The position numbers and the translations under genes are program-made. This document shows positions 27,945-36,972 of a stretch of 64,000 bases of DNA, piece by piece. Each line of letters begins with the position of its first letter. The first letter of the stretch is position 1. The notes beneath the pieces are model-generated. The model did not search any database, was not told the DNA's origin, and saw nothing but the letters and a program-made list of their open reading frames with translations. The DNA is from Nitratireductor aestuarii (GTDB lineage Bacteria; Pseudomonadota; Alphaproteobacteria; Rhizobiales; Rhizobiaceae): positions 124,001-188,000 of the forward strand of contig NZ_BMIF01000002.1 in NCBI RefSeq assembly GCF_014641695.1, given 5' to 3'.

Positions 27945-29267
27945 TTATTCAGGCGCCATATCGTTGGCGGCGAGAACATCGCCGGCGAGATAGAGTGACC
28001 CGCAGATCAGGATGCGCGGTGGCGTATCGCCGTCCCAGGTCTCGCGAAGCAGCGACAGTGCGCTTTCGACGCTTGCCAAAGGCTCGGCTGGTAGTCCTGC
28101 TTCCATTGCCCTTGAAGACAGAACCGATGGCGGAACGCCCGCCTCGCTGCTGGTGATCGGAACGGTGTAGACGTGGCGCGCCATGCCGTGAAAGGCGCGA
28201 AAGAAGCCGGTCTGATCCTTGGTGTTAATCATGCCAGCGATGAGGACGAGCTGCTTCTGCTGGCGTTCCTCGACGGCGGCAAGCGCTTCGGCAATGACAA
28301 CGCCCGCATCGGGGTTGTGTCCGCCATCAAGCCAGATTTCGGAACCTTCCGGCGCGAGATCGACCAGCGGTCCGCTGGTCAGCTGCTGTAGACGGGCCGG
28401 CCAGGTGACCGACTGCATTGCTGTTTCGGCGGATTTCGGCGTCACGGGGAAACCAGCGGCCTTCACGGCTGCAATCGCAGCGGCAGCGTTGCTGATCTGG
28501 TGGCGACCGCGCAGACGAGGGAGCGGAAGGTCCATCAACCCATCCTCGTCCTGGTAGACGAGACGGCCTCGCTCTTCATAGGCGACGAAATCCTGTCCGT
28601 AGACCTTGAGCGGACAGCCGAGGCGTTCCGCCGTGTCGACCAGAACTTCCTGCGCCGCATCCCACTCCTGATTTCCGATGACCACCGGAGCTCCGCGCTT
28701 GACAATGCCTGCCTTTTCAGCGGCAATCAGCTCGACGCGGTCGCCCAGAAACGCCTGATGGTCGAGCGAAATCGGCATGATCAGGCTGACGGCCGGACGC
28801 GGGATGACATTCGTCGCATCGAAGCGGCCGCCGAGGCCGACTTCCAGGATGCAGGCATCTGCGGGATGCTCCGTGAAGAGGAGGAACATCGTGGCGGTCA
28901 GCAATTCGAAGACGGTGATCTTCTCGCCCTTGTTGGCATCGGCAACGCGCTGCAGCGCTTCGGCCAGCACGTCATCTTCGACGAGCCGACCGCCGCCGGG
29001 CGCAGCGATGCGGTAGCGCTCATGCCAATTTACCAGATGCGGCGAGGTGTGCACGTGAACCTTGAGGCCAGCGGCCTCAAGCAATGCACGGGAGAAGGCC
29101 GACGCTGACCCCTTGCCGTTGGTTCCGGCGATGTGGATCACCGGCGGCAGCCGGTCCTGCGGATTGCCCAACGGCGCGAGAAGCCGTCTGATCCGGTCTA
29201 ACGAGAGGTCGAAGCCCTTCGGATGAAGCTCCGACAGGCGCTCGATCAACCGCGCGGCCTTGCTCAT
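27945..29267 (-). CDS. folC: Folylpolyglutamate synthase / dihydrofolate synthase
   Basis: Adds glutamate to dihydropteroate and folates. 440 residues with the ATP-binding IHIAGTNGKGSASAFSRA, the VHTSPHL loop, CILEVGLGGRFDATNV and the C-terminal WLDGGHNPDAG. Follows accD by 24 bases on the minus strand, an accD-folC pairing common in proteobacteria, and closes the trp-accD-folC cluster. Confidence 0.96.
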   Translation of the reverse strand: MSKAARLIERLSELHPKGFDLSLDRIRRLLAPLGNPQDRLPPVIHIAGTNGKGSASAFSRALLEAAGLKVHVHTSPHLVNWHERYRIAAPGGGRLVEDDVLAEALQRVADANKGEKITVFELLTATMFLLFTEHPADACILEVGLGGRFDATNVIPRPAVSLIMPISLDHQAFLGDRVELIAAEKAGIVKRGAPVVIGNQEWDAAQEVLVDTAERLGCPLKVYGQDFVAYEERGRLVYQDEDGLMDLPLPRLRGRHQISNAAAAIAAVKAAGFPVTPKSAETAMQSVTWPARLQQLTSGPLVDLAPEGSEIWLDGGHNPDAGVVIAEALAAVEERQQKQLVLIAGMINTKDQTGFFRAFHGMARHVYTVPITSSEAGVPPSVLSSRAMEAGLPAEPLASVESALSLLRETWDGDTPPRILICGSLYLAGDVLAANDMAPE

Positions 29268-29291
29268 AGGATTTTGAACTCCAGCGCCTGA

Positions 29292-30209
29292 TCAGGCTTG
29301 TACCGGTTGATCCTGCAGCTCCGTTGGCTCAGGCTGCGCCGCCGTGACTTCTGCAACCGTCTCGACTTTCATCAATATCTTGAGCAGGCGAGCAATGGTG
29401 GACTTCAGCTCCAGACGGGAGACCACCATGTCCACCATGCCGTGTTCCATGAGGTACTCGGCGCGCTGGAAGCCTTCGGGCAGCTTTTCGCGAATTGTCT
29501 GCTCAATCACGCGCGCGCCAGCAAAGCCGATCACAGCACCGGGTTCGGCGATATGCACGTCGCCCAGCATAGCGTAGGAGGCGGAAACGCCGCCCGTGGT
29601 CGGGTTCGTCAGAACGACGAAGTAGGGCAGCCCCGCTTCCTTCAGGCGATCCAGTGCAACGGTCGTGCGCGGCAGCTGCATCAGCGAGAGAATGCCTTCC
29701 TGCATGCGGGCACCACCGGAAGCAGCAAACAGCACGAGCGGCAGCTTGCGCTCGACAGCCGTTTCAAAGCCCTTGATGATTGCTTCGCCCGCAGCCATGC
29801 CGAGCGACCCACCAATGAAGGTGAAGTCCTGCACGGTTGCGACGATCTCGAGGCCTTCGATGCGGCCGACGGCGTTCAGAACAGCGTCTTCCAGACCCGT
29901 CTTGGCCTTGGCGTCGCGCAGACGATCGGTGTAGCGGCGCTCGTCGCGGAACTTCAGCGGATCGATCGCGACCTTCGGGCTTTCCAGAAGCTCGTAAACA
30001 CCATCATCGAAGAAGAAGCGCAGGCGGTTCTTGCCGGAAATCTTCATGTGGGCGCCGGACGTTGGTACAACCCATTGGTTCTCCTCAAGGTCCTTGTGGA
30101 AGACCATCTCGCCTGTTTCAGGGCACTTGATCCAGAGGTTCTCCGGCATATCCCTGCGGCCAAGCATGGAGTTGATCTTGGGCCGTACGTAGTTGGTGAT
30201 CCAGTTCAT
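29292..30209 (-). CDS. accD: Acetyl-CoA carboxylase carboxyltransferase subunit beta
   Basis: Carboxyltransferase half of acetyl-CoA carboxylase, making malonyl-CoA for fatty acids with AccA. 305 residues; the crotonase-fold core is intact ([12 protein letters not shown]-like [46 protein letters not shown]). The N-terminal zinc ribbon of the E. coli enzyme is degenerate: only Cys29 ([12 protein letters not shown]) of the expected four cysteines is present. This is also how I recall other rhizobial AccD sequences, so it is probably a lineage trait. Sits 70 bases after trpA. Confidence 0.95.
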   Translation of the reverse strand: MNWITNYVRPKINSMLGRRDMPENLWIKCPETGEMVFHKDLEENQWVVPTSGAHMKISGKNRLRFFFDDGVYELLESPKVAIDPLKFRDERRYTDRLRDAKAKTGLEDAVLNAVGRIEGLEIVATVQDFTFIGGSLGMAAGEAIIKGFETAVERKLPLVLFAASGGARMQEGILSLMQLPRTTVALDRLKEAGLPYFVVLTNPTTGGVSASYAMLGDVHIAEPGAVIGFAGARVIEQTIREKLPEGFQRAEYLMEHGMVDMVVSRLELKSTIARLLKILMKVETVAEVTAAQPEPTELQDQPVQA

Positions 30210-30279
30210 CGGAAAACCCTTACTGATTACTCACGCCGTGAAACATCCGGCAAGATTACGTCGATTATTCGGCTATTGG

Positions 30280-31152
30280 TTATTCGGCTGGTGCGAGACG
30301 CGCCTCACGGACACCCTGCGCAAGGCCGCGCACGAGTGTGGCGACGGCTTCTGCAGGATCTGCGGTCGTCTTTCCGTCTGAGCCAAGCACATTGGCAACC
30401 GCATTGACGATGGCCGTGCCAACGACCACACCATCAGCGGAAGCGCCGATAGCCTTGGCCTGAGCCGCCGTCTTGACGCCGAAGCCAACGCAGACCGGAA
30501 GGTCCGTGTGCCGCTTGATGCGGTTCACCGCCTCGCTGACCTTCGTCGTGTCCGCCAGGGCCGAGCCGGTGATGCCGGTCATGGAGACGTAATAGACGAA
30601 GCCCGAGGTGTTCTCGAGCACCTTCGGCAGGCGCTTGTCGTCCGTCGTCGGCGTTGCCAGGCGGATGAAGCTAAGACCAGCCTTGAGCGCCGGAATGCAG
30701 AGTTCCTCGTCCATTTCCGGCGGCAGGTCGACCACGATAAAGCCGTCGATACCCGCAGCCCTGGCGTCGGCCAGAAAGCGGTCCACACCGTAGATGTAGA
30801 TCGGATTGTAGTAACCCATCATCACGATCGGCGTGGTGTCGTTCCCGCGACGGAATTCTTCCGCCATCTTCAGGGTCTTGGCCAGCGTCTGGCCACCCTT
30901 CAGAGAGCGAAGGCCCGCAGCCTGAATGGCGGCGCCATCAGCCATCGGATCGGAGAACGGCATGCCGAGCTCGATGATGTCGGAGCCAGCTTCCGGCAGC
31001 GCCTTCATTACAGAAAGCGATGTCTCGTAGTCCGGATCGCCACCCATGAAATAGGTGACCAAGGCCGGGCGGTTTTCCTGCCGCAGCCGGGCAAAAAGCG
31101 CATCAATGCGAGTGGACTTCATACCGGACATTCCTGCTTCACTCTGCGACAT
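30280..31152 (-). CDS. trpA: Tryptophan synthase alpha subunit
   Basis: Cleaves indole-3-glycerol phosphate, passing indole to TrpB. 290 residues; [12 protein letters not shown], catalytic Glu in [15 protein letters not shown] and the catalytic Asp in [14 protein letters not shown] are clear. The ATG at 31152 follows the trpB stop by 3 bases and has GGAG 9 bases upstream; a second ATG at 31122 with AGGA 8 bases upstream is closer to typical rhizobial N-termini and remains possible. Confidence 0.96.
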   Translation of the reverse strand: MSQSEAGMSGMKSTRIDALFARLRQENRPALVTYFMGGDPDYETSLSVMKALPEAGSDIIELGMPFSDPMADGAAIQAAGLRSLKGGQTLAKTLKMAEEFRRGNDTTPIVMMGYYNPIYIYGVDRFLADARAAGIDGFIVVDLPPEMDEELCIPALKAGLSFIRLATPTTDDKRLPKVLENTSGFVYYVSMTGITGSALADTTKVSEAVNRIKRHTDLPVCVGFGVKTAAQAKAIGASADGVVVGTAIVNAVANVLGSDGKTTADPAEAVATLVRGLAQGVREARLAPAE

Positions 31153-31155
31153 GGA

Positions 31156-32376
31156 TCAGATCTCCATGTCCATCATCTTCGCAACCGTATGGACGTCCTT
31201 GTCGCCACGGCCGGAGAGATTGACGATCATGATCTGGTCCTTGCCCATGGTCGGGGCGGTCTTGACCGCCTGCGCGATGGCATGGGCGGATTCCAGCGCC
31301 GGTATGATGCCCTCAAGCTTGGTCGTCAGCTTGAACGCTTCAAGCGCTTCGTCATCAAGGATCGGCACGTATTTCACGCGGCCGGTGTCCCGCAGCCAGG
31401 AATGCTCAGGGCCAACGCCCGGATAGTCGAGGCCGGCAGAAATCGAGTGGCCGTCCAGGATCTGGCCGTCGTCGTTCTGCAACAGATAGGTGCGGTTGCC
31501 GTGGAGAACGCCGGGGCGGCCCGCGTTCATGGAAGCGCAATGCTCGATGCCATCGAGACCACGACCGCCAGCTTCGACGCCAATGATCTCGACATTCTTG
31601 TCATCGAGGAATGGATGGAAGATGCCGATGGCGTTCGATCCGCCGCCGACCGCAGCGATGATTACGTCCGGAAGACGTCCTTCCTGCTCCACGATCTGCT
31701 CGCGTGCTTCCTTGCCGATCACCGACTGGAATTCACGTACCAGCTCCGGATAAGGGTGCGGGCCGGCCGCCGTGCCAATCAGGTAATAGGTGTTCTCGAC
31801 GTTGGTCACCCAGTCGCGGAGTGCCTCGTTCATGGCATCCTTGAGCGTGCCGTGACCAGAGTTGACCGCGTTCACTTCTGCGCCCAGCAGCTTCATGCGG
31901 AAGACGTTCGGCTTCTGACGCTCCACGTCCGTGGCACCCATATAGACGACGCAGGGGAAGTTGAAGCGGGCCGAAACGGTGGCGGAAGCCACGCCGTGCT
32001 GGCCTGCGCCGGTTTCAGCGATGATGCGGGTCTTGCCCATGCGCTTTGCCAGAAGGATCTGGCCAAGGCAGTTGTTGATCTTGTGGCTGCCCGTGTGGTT
32101 CAGGTCTTCGCGCTTGAAGTAGATCTTTGCGCCGCCGAGATGCCGGGTCAGGTTTTCGGCGAAATAGAGCTTGGAAGGGCGACCGGCATAGTGGGTCGAA
32201 AGCGCCTGCAGCTCCGCCTGAAAGGCAGGGTCGGTCTTGGCTTCGTTCCAGTGCTTTTCGAGATCCAGGATGAGGGGCATGAGCGTCTCGGCGACGAAAC
32301 GGCCGCCAAAGATGCCGAACATTCCCTGTTCATCAGGGCCGGTCCGGAACGAGTTTGGTTCAATCGGCTTGTTCAT
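31156..32376 (-). CDS. trpB: Tryptophan synthase beta subunit
   Basis: PLP enzyme joining indole and serine to give tryptophan. 406 residues; the PLP lysine lies in [15 protein letters not shown] and the phosphate-binding loop is [11 protein letters not shown]. Start overlaps the trpF stop (ATGA), so trpF-trpB-trpA are translationally coupled. Belongs to the TrpB1 class that pairs with TrpA. Confidence 0.97.
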   Translation of the reverse strand: MNKPIEPNSFRTGPDEQGMFGIFGGRFVAETLMPLILDLEKHWNEAKTDPAFQAELQALSTHYAGRPSKLYFAENLTRHLGGAKIYFKREDLNHTGSHKINNCLGQILLAKRMGKTRIIAETGAGQHGVASATVSARFNFPCVVYMGATDVERQKPNVFRMKLLGAEVNAVNSGHGTLKDAMNEALRDWVTNVENTYYLIGTAAGPHPYPELVREFQSVIGKEAREQIVEQEGRLPDVIIAAVGGGSNAIGIFHPFLDDKNVEIIGVEAGGRGLDGIEHCASMNAGRPGVLHGNRTYLLQNDDGQILDGHSISAGLDYPGVGPEHSWLRDTGRVKYVPILDDEALEAFKLTTKLEGIIPALESAHAIAQAVKTAPTMGKDQIMIVNLSGRGDKDVHTVAKMMDMEI

Positions 32377-33032
32377 GCCGCTCCCTCATTTGTAATCGCC
32401 CGCACTGCACGGAAAAATGCGCGTATCTTTTCTGGATCCTTCTCGCCCGGCGCATTCTCGACGCCCGATGACACATCGACGCCCGAAGGTCTTGCCAGAC
32501 GAAGCGCGGAAGCAATGTTTCCAGCATTGACGCCACCGGAAAGCATGTAATCCACGTTGGCGTCAAGGGAAGTGAGAATCGTCCAGTCGAAGGCGACGCC
32601 ATTGCCGCCGGGAAGGTCAGCACCCGCCGGTGGTTTTGCATCGAGAAGGAAACGGTCGGCCACGCCGAGATAGGTCTTGATCAGGTCGAGATCGCTGGCT
32701 TCGCGAATGGAAAGCGCCTTGATGACCGGCAGGCCGTGGCGGGACTTCAGTTCGCGGATGCGATCTGCCGTTTCATGGCCGTGGAGCTGGAGGATGTCCG
32801 GCTTCATGCCGCTGACGATCGCATCGAGCGTCGCATCATCCGCGTCAACCGTTACGGCAACAGCCAGCGCCTTGCCTCTGGCGGCCTCACGCAGCCGGGC
32901 AGCCTCTTCGATCGAGATGTGTCGCGGGCTCTTCTCGAAGAAGATGAAGCCGATGTGGCTCGCGCCGCTCTCAAGGGCAGCGGCGACAGCCTCGTCGCTT
33001 TTCAGGCCGCAGATTTTGATGTCCAGCGTCAT
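32373..33032 (-). CDS. trpF: Phosphoribosylanthranilate isomerase
   Basis: Third step from anthranilate in tryptophan synthesis. 219 residues starting [16 protein letters not shown], with catalytic Cys in KICGLK, Asp in [16 protein letters not shown] and the C-terminal [13 protein letters not shown] phosphate loop. The open frame continues 33 codons upstream toward the preceding gene, but homology begins at the ATG at 33032. First trp gene of this cluster; trpE, trpG, trpD and trpC must be elsewhere. Confidence 0.95.
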   Translation of the reverse strand: MTLDIKICGLKSDEAVAAALESGASHIGFIFFEKSPRHISIEEAARLREAARGKALAVAVTVDADDATLDAIVSGMKPDILQLHGHETADRIRELKSRHGLPVIKALSIREASDLDLIKTYLGVADRFLLDAKPPAGADLPGGNGVAFDWTILTSLDANVDYMLSGGVNAGNIASALRLARPSGVDVSSGVENAPGEKDPEKIRAFFRAVRAITNEGAA

Positions 33033-33082
33033 GGGCGGTGGAGTGCCACGAAATGCTCCGAAAGTCGAGGTCTGACGGATGT

Positions 33083-33838
33083 TTAAGTGAAGCGAAGGGC
33101 CTGAAGCGAGGAGCCATTTCGCTTCAGCCAATCGCGGCAGCGCTCCGTATCCGGGCAGAGCTCCGTGCAGAGCTTCCAGAAGCGGGGGCCGTGGTTCATT
33201 TCCTTCAGATGCGCGACCTCATGGGCGACGAGGTAATTGATGACCGGTGACGGCGCCATCATGATGCGCCACGAGAAAGACAGAACGCCGTCGTGGGTGC
33301 AGGATCCCCAGCGGCTCGATGTATCACGATAGCGTATCGTTTTCGCCTTGCGCCCGACGGTGGCCGTGTGTTTGGCCACGAGAGCCTCGATATCGTGTTT
33401 GGCCTCGCGCTTCAGAAAGTCTGCAACACGGCGGGGCAGATGTTCGATCTCGCCATGGACCAGAAGAACAGGTTCACCTTCCCGAACGATGGCGGAAACA
33501 GTCCCTCGCCTGCCCTCTTCATGAATGATGAGGTGCGGTTTCCCGCGTAGCGGCAGTTTGATGCCGGGGCGGATCTGGGCGTCGGTCGGAAGTTTCTTGT
33601 ATCGCTCTTCGAGCCAATCCTGATGGCGGGCAATGAAGCGCAGCACATCCGGAAAAGATATTCCGGGTGGGGTGGTCACCCGTAGCCCCTCGCCTGCAGT
33701 GGCAATCCGCAGCGTAAGTCGCCTCGCCCGCGCGTTTTCGACGATCTTCAACGGAATCGCCCTGCCCGCGACCATGTGCGTGCGCTCGGCTGCATCGGCC
33801 TTCTTGAGAAAGTTTGGAGTGAAACCCAGCAGCGACAT
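33083..33838 (-). CDS. YgjP-like (M48-type) zinc metallopeptidase
   Basis: 251-residue protein of the DUF45/YgjP family. The HExxH zinc motif lies in YLVAHEVAHLKEMNHGPRFW, with the third ligand His downstream, preceded by the family signature DTSSRWGSCTHDG. No signal peptide, so probably cytoplasmic. Substrate unknown. Fifty bases upstream of trpF on the same strand, but a functional connection to tryptophan synthesis is not indicated. Confidence 0.88.
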   Translation of the reverse strand: MSLLGFTPNFLKKADAAERTHMVAGRAIPLKIVENARARRLTLRIATAGEGLRVTTPPGISFPDVLRFIARHQDWLEERYKKLPTDAQIRPGIKLPLRGKPHLIIHEEGRRGTVSAIVREGEPVLLVHGEIEHLPRRVADFLKREAKHDIEALVAKHTATVGRKAKTIRYRDTSSRWGSCTHDGVLSFSWRIMMAPSPVINYLVAHEVAHLKEMNHGPRFWKLCTELCPDTERCRDWLKRNGSSLQALRFT

Positions 33839-33900
33839 GACGATCGTTGATTCGAAAGACCTTTACAGAATTAGTCGACCTGCCCCTCCAAGAGAAGCGC

Positions 33901-33927
33901 AAAAGAAAAGCGGCGCCGAAGCGCCGC
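33901..33927 (-). terminator. Terminator of the DUF2852 gene
   Basis: On the minus strand GCGGCGC (33927-33921), TTCG tetraloop, GCGCCGC (33916-33910), then TTTTCTTTT. Lies 21 bases after the stop. Confidence 0.92.
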
Positions 33928-33948
33928 CTGTATTGGAGCTAATATTGA

Positions 33949-34368
33949 TCAGCTATTGTTCAGATCCGAGACATCGGTAGTCGGCGCCGGCCGGTTACGA
34001 TGGGACATGAAGCGGTCGAACTCTTCCTGATCCTTGGCGCGGCGCAGTTCACGCATGTAATCGTCGAACTCGTCACGCATCGCGTCGAGCTTGCGGCGCT
34101 CCTCAGCCAGGCGCTCAAGTTCCTTGGTGCGCCAGTCGTCGAAGGCTACGTTGCCGGTGCTGTGGACCGGGCGAGAGCTGCGGCGGCAGTTGGAAAACAT
34201 GCTGTCGGTGGCGCGGTTGACCTCGTTTTTGAAGTTGCCTAGCCGATCACCCCAGAGGATGTAGGCCAGCATTGCGAGCCCAAGCGGCCAGTAAGCGATG
34301 AAGCCGAGGACCATCAAAGCGATAGTAGCCGGCGTCCAGGCGGGACGGAGCATAGCGGATTGTGTCAT
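33949..34368 (-). CDS. DUF2852 membrane protein
   Basis: 139-residue protein of the alphaproteobacterial DUF2852 family. One strong hydrophobic segment, roughly residues 16-38 (IALMVLGFIAYWPLGLAMLA), followed by a charged, probably coiled-coil region (RTKELERLAEERRKLDAMRD) and a short Pro-rich tail. Function unknown. It has its own terminator and is separated from the upstream hydrolase gene by 101 bases that include a hairpin, so it may be independently transcribed. Confidence 0.83.
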   Translation of the reverse strand: MTQSAMLRPAWTPATIALMVLGFIAYWPLGLAMLAYILWGDRLGNFKNEVNRATDSMFSNCRRSSRPVHSTGNVAFDDWRTKELERLAEERRKLDAMRDEFDDYMRELRRAKDQEEFDRFMSHRNRPAPTTDVSDLNNS

Positions 34369-34426
34369 CTTCAGCGTTCCTCATAGGGTTACCGGGCGGG
34401 GTGCTGCTAATGACATGGTTAACATG

Positions 34427-34451
34427 GTTGCCCGATTCAAGAACGGGCAAC
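34427..34451. other. Hairpin without U-tract between hydrolase and DUF2852 genes
   Basis: GTTGCCCG (34427-34434) and CGGGCAAC (34444-34451) form a perfect 8-bp stem with a 9-base loop, 19 bases after the hydrolase stop on the minus strand. No T-run follows, so it may be a weak or Rho-assisted terminator or an mRNA-stabilising hairpin. Confidence 0.45.
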
Positions 34452-34469
34452 AACTAAGTGTATCCAGGG

Positions 34470-35255
34470 TCAGCTGGTCCTTCCCTGGAAGGACTCCCTC
34501 AGGGCCGTCAGCGCCTTGGTCATCAGCGAAAGATCCTGCGGACGGGAAAGCCGGTGGTCGCCGTCCCGAATGAGTGTGATGGTCACGTCATCCTTCGGCA
34601 GGTGCTCAACCAGCCGCATTGCATGGCTGTAGGGGACATCGGGGTCGGCCATGCCCTGCAGGATGTGGACCGGGCAATGGGTGTCGATGATCCCATCCAG
34701 CACACGGTTGTTCCGTCCATCGTCCAGCAGAGCCTTGGTGTAGATGTTGGGCTCCGGGGAATATTCCGACGGTTCTTCGATGCGGCCAGTTTCTTCCAGC
34801 TGTTTGCGCATCGCGTCGGTCAGCTGGGGTTCCACCAGTTCCGTGGTGAAGTCGGGTGCCGGGGCAATCAGAAGCAGGCCCGCCAAGCGATCCGCCTGCC
34901 CTGCCCTCACCAGTTCCTGCACCATGCGCAGCGCGATCCAGGCGCCCATGGAGGAACCGACTAGAATTTGGGGGCCGAAGGTGTAGCGGTTGAACACCGC
35001 AAGGCTTTCGCTCAGCCAGCGGGAGATGGTTCCTTCAGCGAATTCGCCGCCCGACTCCCCGTGGCCGGAATAATCATGGCGCGTCACAGCGACGCCGTTC
35101 TGGATGCCCCATTCGTCCAGAACCTGCGCCTTGGTGCCCTTCATGTCAGAGCGATAGCCGCCAAGCCACATTACGCCCGGAACGGAACCGTCGCGGTGCC
35201 GAACTGCGATCCGCACGCGATCAACATCAAGGAACTCGGGCTCTGCTTCAGACAT
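34470..35255 (-). CDS. Alpha/beta hydrolase
   Basis: 261-residue serine hydrolase. The nucleophile elbow is LVGSSMGAWIA (GxSxG), with HDYSGHGESGG before it and a C-terminal catalytic His in IRDGDHRLSRPQ. The overall pattern resembles the palmitoyl-thioesterase/ABHD10 group of cytoplasmic hydrolases; the substrate cannot be stated. ATG at 35255 is preferred over a GTG at 35267. Divergent from infC. Confidence 0.87.
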   Translation of the reverse strand: MSEAEPEFLDVDRVRIAVRHRDGSVPGVMWLGGYRSDMKGTKAQVLDEWGIQNGVAVTRHDYSGHGESGGEFAEGTISRWLSESLAVFNRYTFGPQILVGSSMGAWIALRMVQELVRAGQADRLAGLLLIAPAPDFTTELVEPQLTDAMRKQLEETGRIEEPSEYSPEPNIYTKALLDDGRNNRVLDGIIDTHCPVHILQGMADPDVPYSHAMRLVEHLPKDDVTITLIRDGDHRLSRPQDLSLMTKALTALRESFQGRTS

Positions 35256-35378
35256 GATGCTACTCACTTGTTACAGGTACTCGGATTCACCAAATGATAG
35301 GGCAAAGGCATGTCCGATACCGTAGAAATTGTTTGTCGGGCTCATCTCGACCCGTGATTCTTTCTACAGCCTGTGCTA

Positions 35379-35407
35379 TTGACATGCAAAATTGACTACG
35401 CACATAG
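35379..35407 (+). promoter_or_regulatory. Candidate infC promoter
   Basis: TTGACA at 35379-35384 followed after 17 bases by ACATAG at 35402-35407. The -35 hexamer is perfect but the -10 is poor, so this is a candidate only. It would give an infC leader of roughly 50 bases. Confidence 0.3.
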
Positions 35408-35463
35408 CGATCATCCCCGCTGTGGGCTCCACTTTTTGTATCAACGACCCGGAGACAACGACC

Positions 35464-36000
35464 ATTCGCAAGCCATTTAAAGCAGCGCCCGTAGTAAAAG
35501 ACGGCCCTCGCGCCAACCGTGACATTCGCGCCCCCAGGGTGCAGCTCATCGACGCGGAAGGCACCAATCTTGGCGAGATGTCTATCGAAGACGCCCTCGC
35601 AGCTGCAGATGAAGCTGGGCTTGACCTGGTGGAAATTTCACCGAATTCCGTTCCGCCTGTCACCAAGATCACCGATCTCGGCAAGCTGAAGTACCAGGGC
35701 CAGAAGAAGGCTGCTGAGGCTCGCAAGAAGCAGAAGACGGTCGAAATCAAAGAAATCAAGATGCGTCCGAACATCGATAGCCACGACTACGATGTGAAGA
35801 TGCGCGCTGTGAAGCGCTTCTTTGAGGACGGCGACAAGGTAAAGCTGACCCTGCGCTTCCGCGGACGCGAAATGGCTCACCTGGAGCTCGGCATGAAATT
35901 GCTCAACCAGGTCAAGGCTGACACTGAAAGCTTCGCCAAGGTGGAAGCCGAGCCGAAGCTCGAAGGCCGCCAGATGATGATGGTACTGGCGCCGCGTTAA
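35464..36000 (+). CDS. infC: Translation initiation factor IF-3 (ATT start)
   Basis: IF-3 binds the 30S subunit and proofreads start-codon and initiator tRNA choice. The protein, about 178 residues, has the N-domain [20 protein letters not shown] and C-domain [21 protein letters not shown]. The frame is open upstream, but the conserved N-terminus ([20 protein letters not shown]) is preceded by ATT at 35464 with GGAG 9 bases before it; no ATG or GTG fits. Rare AUU starts on infC allow IF-3 to repress its own synthesis in other bacteria, and the same is inferred here. Followed by rpmI and rplT. Confidence 0.93.
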   Translation: MRKPFKAAPVVKDGPRANRDIRAPRVQLIDAEGTNLGEMSIEDALAAADEAGLDLVEISPNSVPPVTKITDLGKLKYQGQKKAAEARKKQKTVEIKEIKMRPNIDSHDYDVKMRAVKRFFEDGDKVKLTLRFRGREMAHLELGMKLLNQVKADTESFAKVEAEPKLEGRQMMMVLAPR

Positions 36001-36036
36001 GCTGGCGCGACAAGATTCTGGCCATTGGCAGCTTCT

Positions 36037-36125
36037 CTCTGCCCGCGCAGCTCTTGCGCGGCAGAGGACTTGCTGTTATGAGGCCGCCTGTCTGAACCGC
36101 CCGGCAGGGCATGCCGTGGCGGTTC
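36037..36125 (+). promoter_or_regulatory. Two strong hairpins in the infC-rpmI spacer
   Basis: Hairpin 1: CTCTGC (36037-36042) with GCAGAG (36061-36066), with an inner CGCGC/GCGCG. Hairpin 2: GAACCGCC (36094-36101) with GGCGGTTC (36118-36125), continued inside by CGGCA/TGCCG, about 13 pairs in all. Neither is followed by a U-tract. The position suits a ribosomal-protein L20 control element or an mRNA-processing site, but this is inference. Confidence 0.4.
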
Positions 36126-36192
36126 AAAATGCTTACGGGCCTGGCCCGAAAGAGAACAAGCGCTACGGCGCCAAGACAATCGGAGAAGCAAA

Positions 36193-36393
36193 ATGCCCAA
36201 GATGAAGACCAAGTCCGCGGTCAAGAAGCGGTTCAAGCTGACCGCAAGCGGCAAGGTAAAAGTAGCTGCGGCTGGCAAGCGCCACGGCATGATCAAGCGT
36301 ACCACCAAGTTCATCCGCGATGCGCGTGGGACGATGGTTCTTTCCGATCAGGATGCAAAGATCGTTAAGAAGTACATCCCTTACGGGCTCTGA
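36193..36393 (+). CDS. rpmI: 50S ribosomal protein L35
   Basis: Small basic protein of the large subunit, 66 residues, beginning [20 protein letters not shown] and ending in the conserved KKYIPYGL. Separated from infC by 192 bases and from rplT by 32. Confidence 0.97.
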   Translation: MPKMKTKSAVKKRFKLTASGKVKVAAAGKRHGMIKRTTKFIRDARGTMVLSDQDAKIVKKYIPYGL

Positions 36394-36425
36394 GCTGCGA
36401 CGGTACAATTTAAGGAGATCATGCA

Positions 36426-36827
36426 ATGGCACGTGTTAAGAGGGGCGTTACCGCCCATGCCAAGCACAAGAAAGTTCTGAACGCAGCCAAGGGTTTCTAC
36501 GGCCGCCGCAAGAATACTATCCGCATCGCCAAGCAGGCAGTCGAAAAGTCGCTGCAGTATGCTTACCGCGATCGCAAGGCCCGCAAGCGCAATTTCCGCG
36601 CTTTGTGGATCCAGCGCATCAACGCAGCTGCTCGCGAGCATGGCCTGACCTACGGCCGTTTCATCGACGGTCTGAACAAGGCTGGTATCGAGATCGACCG
36701 CAAGGTTCTGTCGGACATGGCCATCCATGAGCCGCAGGCATTCGCTGTTCTGGTTGCTCAGGCGAAGACCGCCCTTGAGTACCTCAAGGACGCGACGCCG
36801 AACGAGTTTGAGAGCGCGGTCGCCTAA
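36426..36827 (+). CDS. rplT: 50S ribosomal protein L20
   Basis: Early-assembly 23S rRNA-binding protein, 133 residues, with [20 protein letters not shown] and [15 protein letters not shown]. In other bacteria L20 represses its own operon by binding a leader that mimics its rRNA site. AAGGAG precedes the start, and a strong terminator follows the gene. Confidence 0.97.
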   Translation: MARVKRGVTAHAKHKKVLNAAKGFYGRRKNTIRIAKQAVEKSLQYAYRDRKARKRNFRALWIQRINAAAREHGLTYGRFIDGLNKAGIEIDRKVLSDMAIHEPQAFAVLVAQAKTALEYLKDATPNEFESAVA

Positions 36828-36865
36828 GCCCAGCGCTCCCGAAATATCTCGGTATTAAGTTCGGG

Positions 36866-36902
36866 AACCCGCGCTGGCAGGCTGGCGCGGGTTTTCTTTT
36901 TT
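36866..36902 (+). terminator. Intrinsic terminator after rplT
   Basis: AACCCGCGC (36866-36874) and GCGCGGGTT (36885-36893) with a 10-base loop, followed by TTTTCTTTTTT. It separates the IF-3/ribosomal operon from pheST, or could act as a pheST attenuator. Confidence 0.92.
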
Positions 36903-36972
36903 CGCGGTAACGTCATCTGCCAAGGCAGGTGCGAATAGAATTGGACTGGGTGCCGAGGGCAAGGAAAAGACG

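Noticed and set aside
30508-32550. A 680-codon open frame on the plus strand opposite trpA and trpB
   Set aside because: It is the antisense of two well-conserved genes in high-GC DNA; the composition is Arg/Asp/His-rich and it has no recognisable domain.
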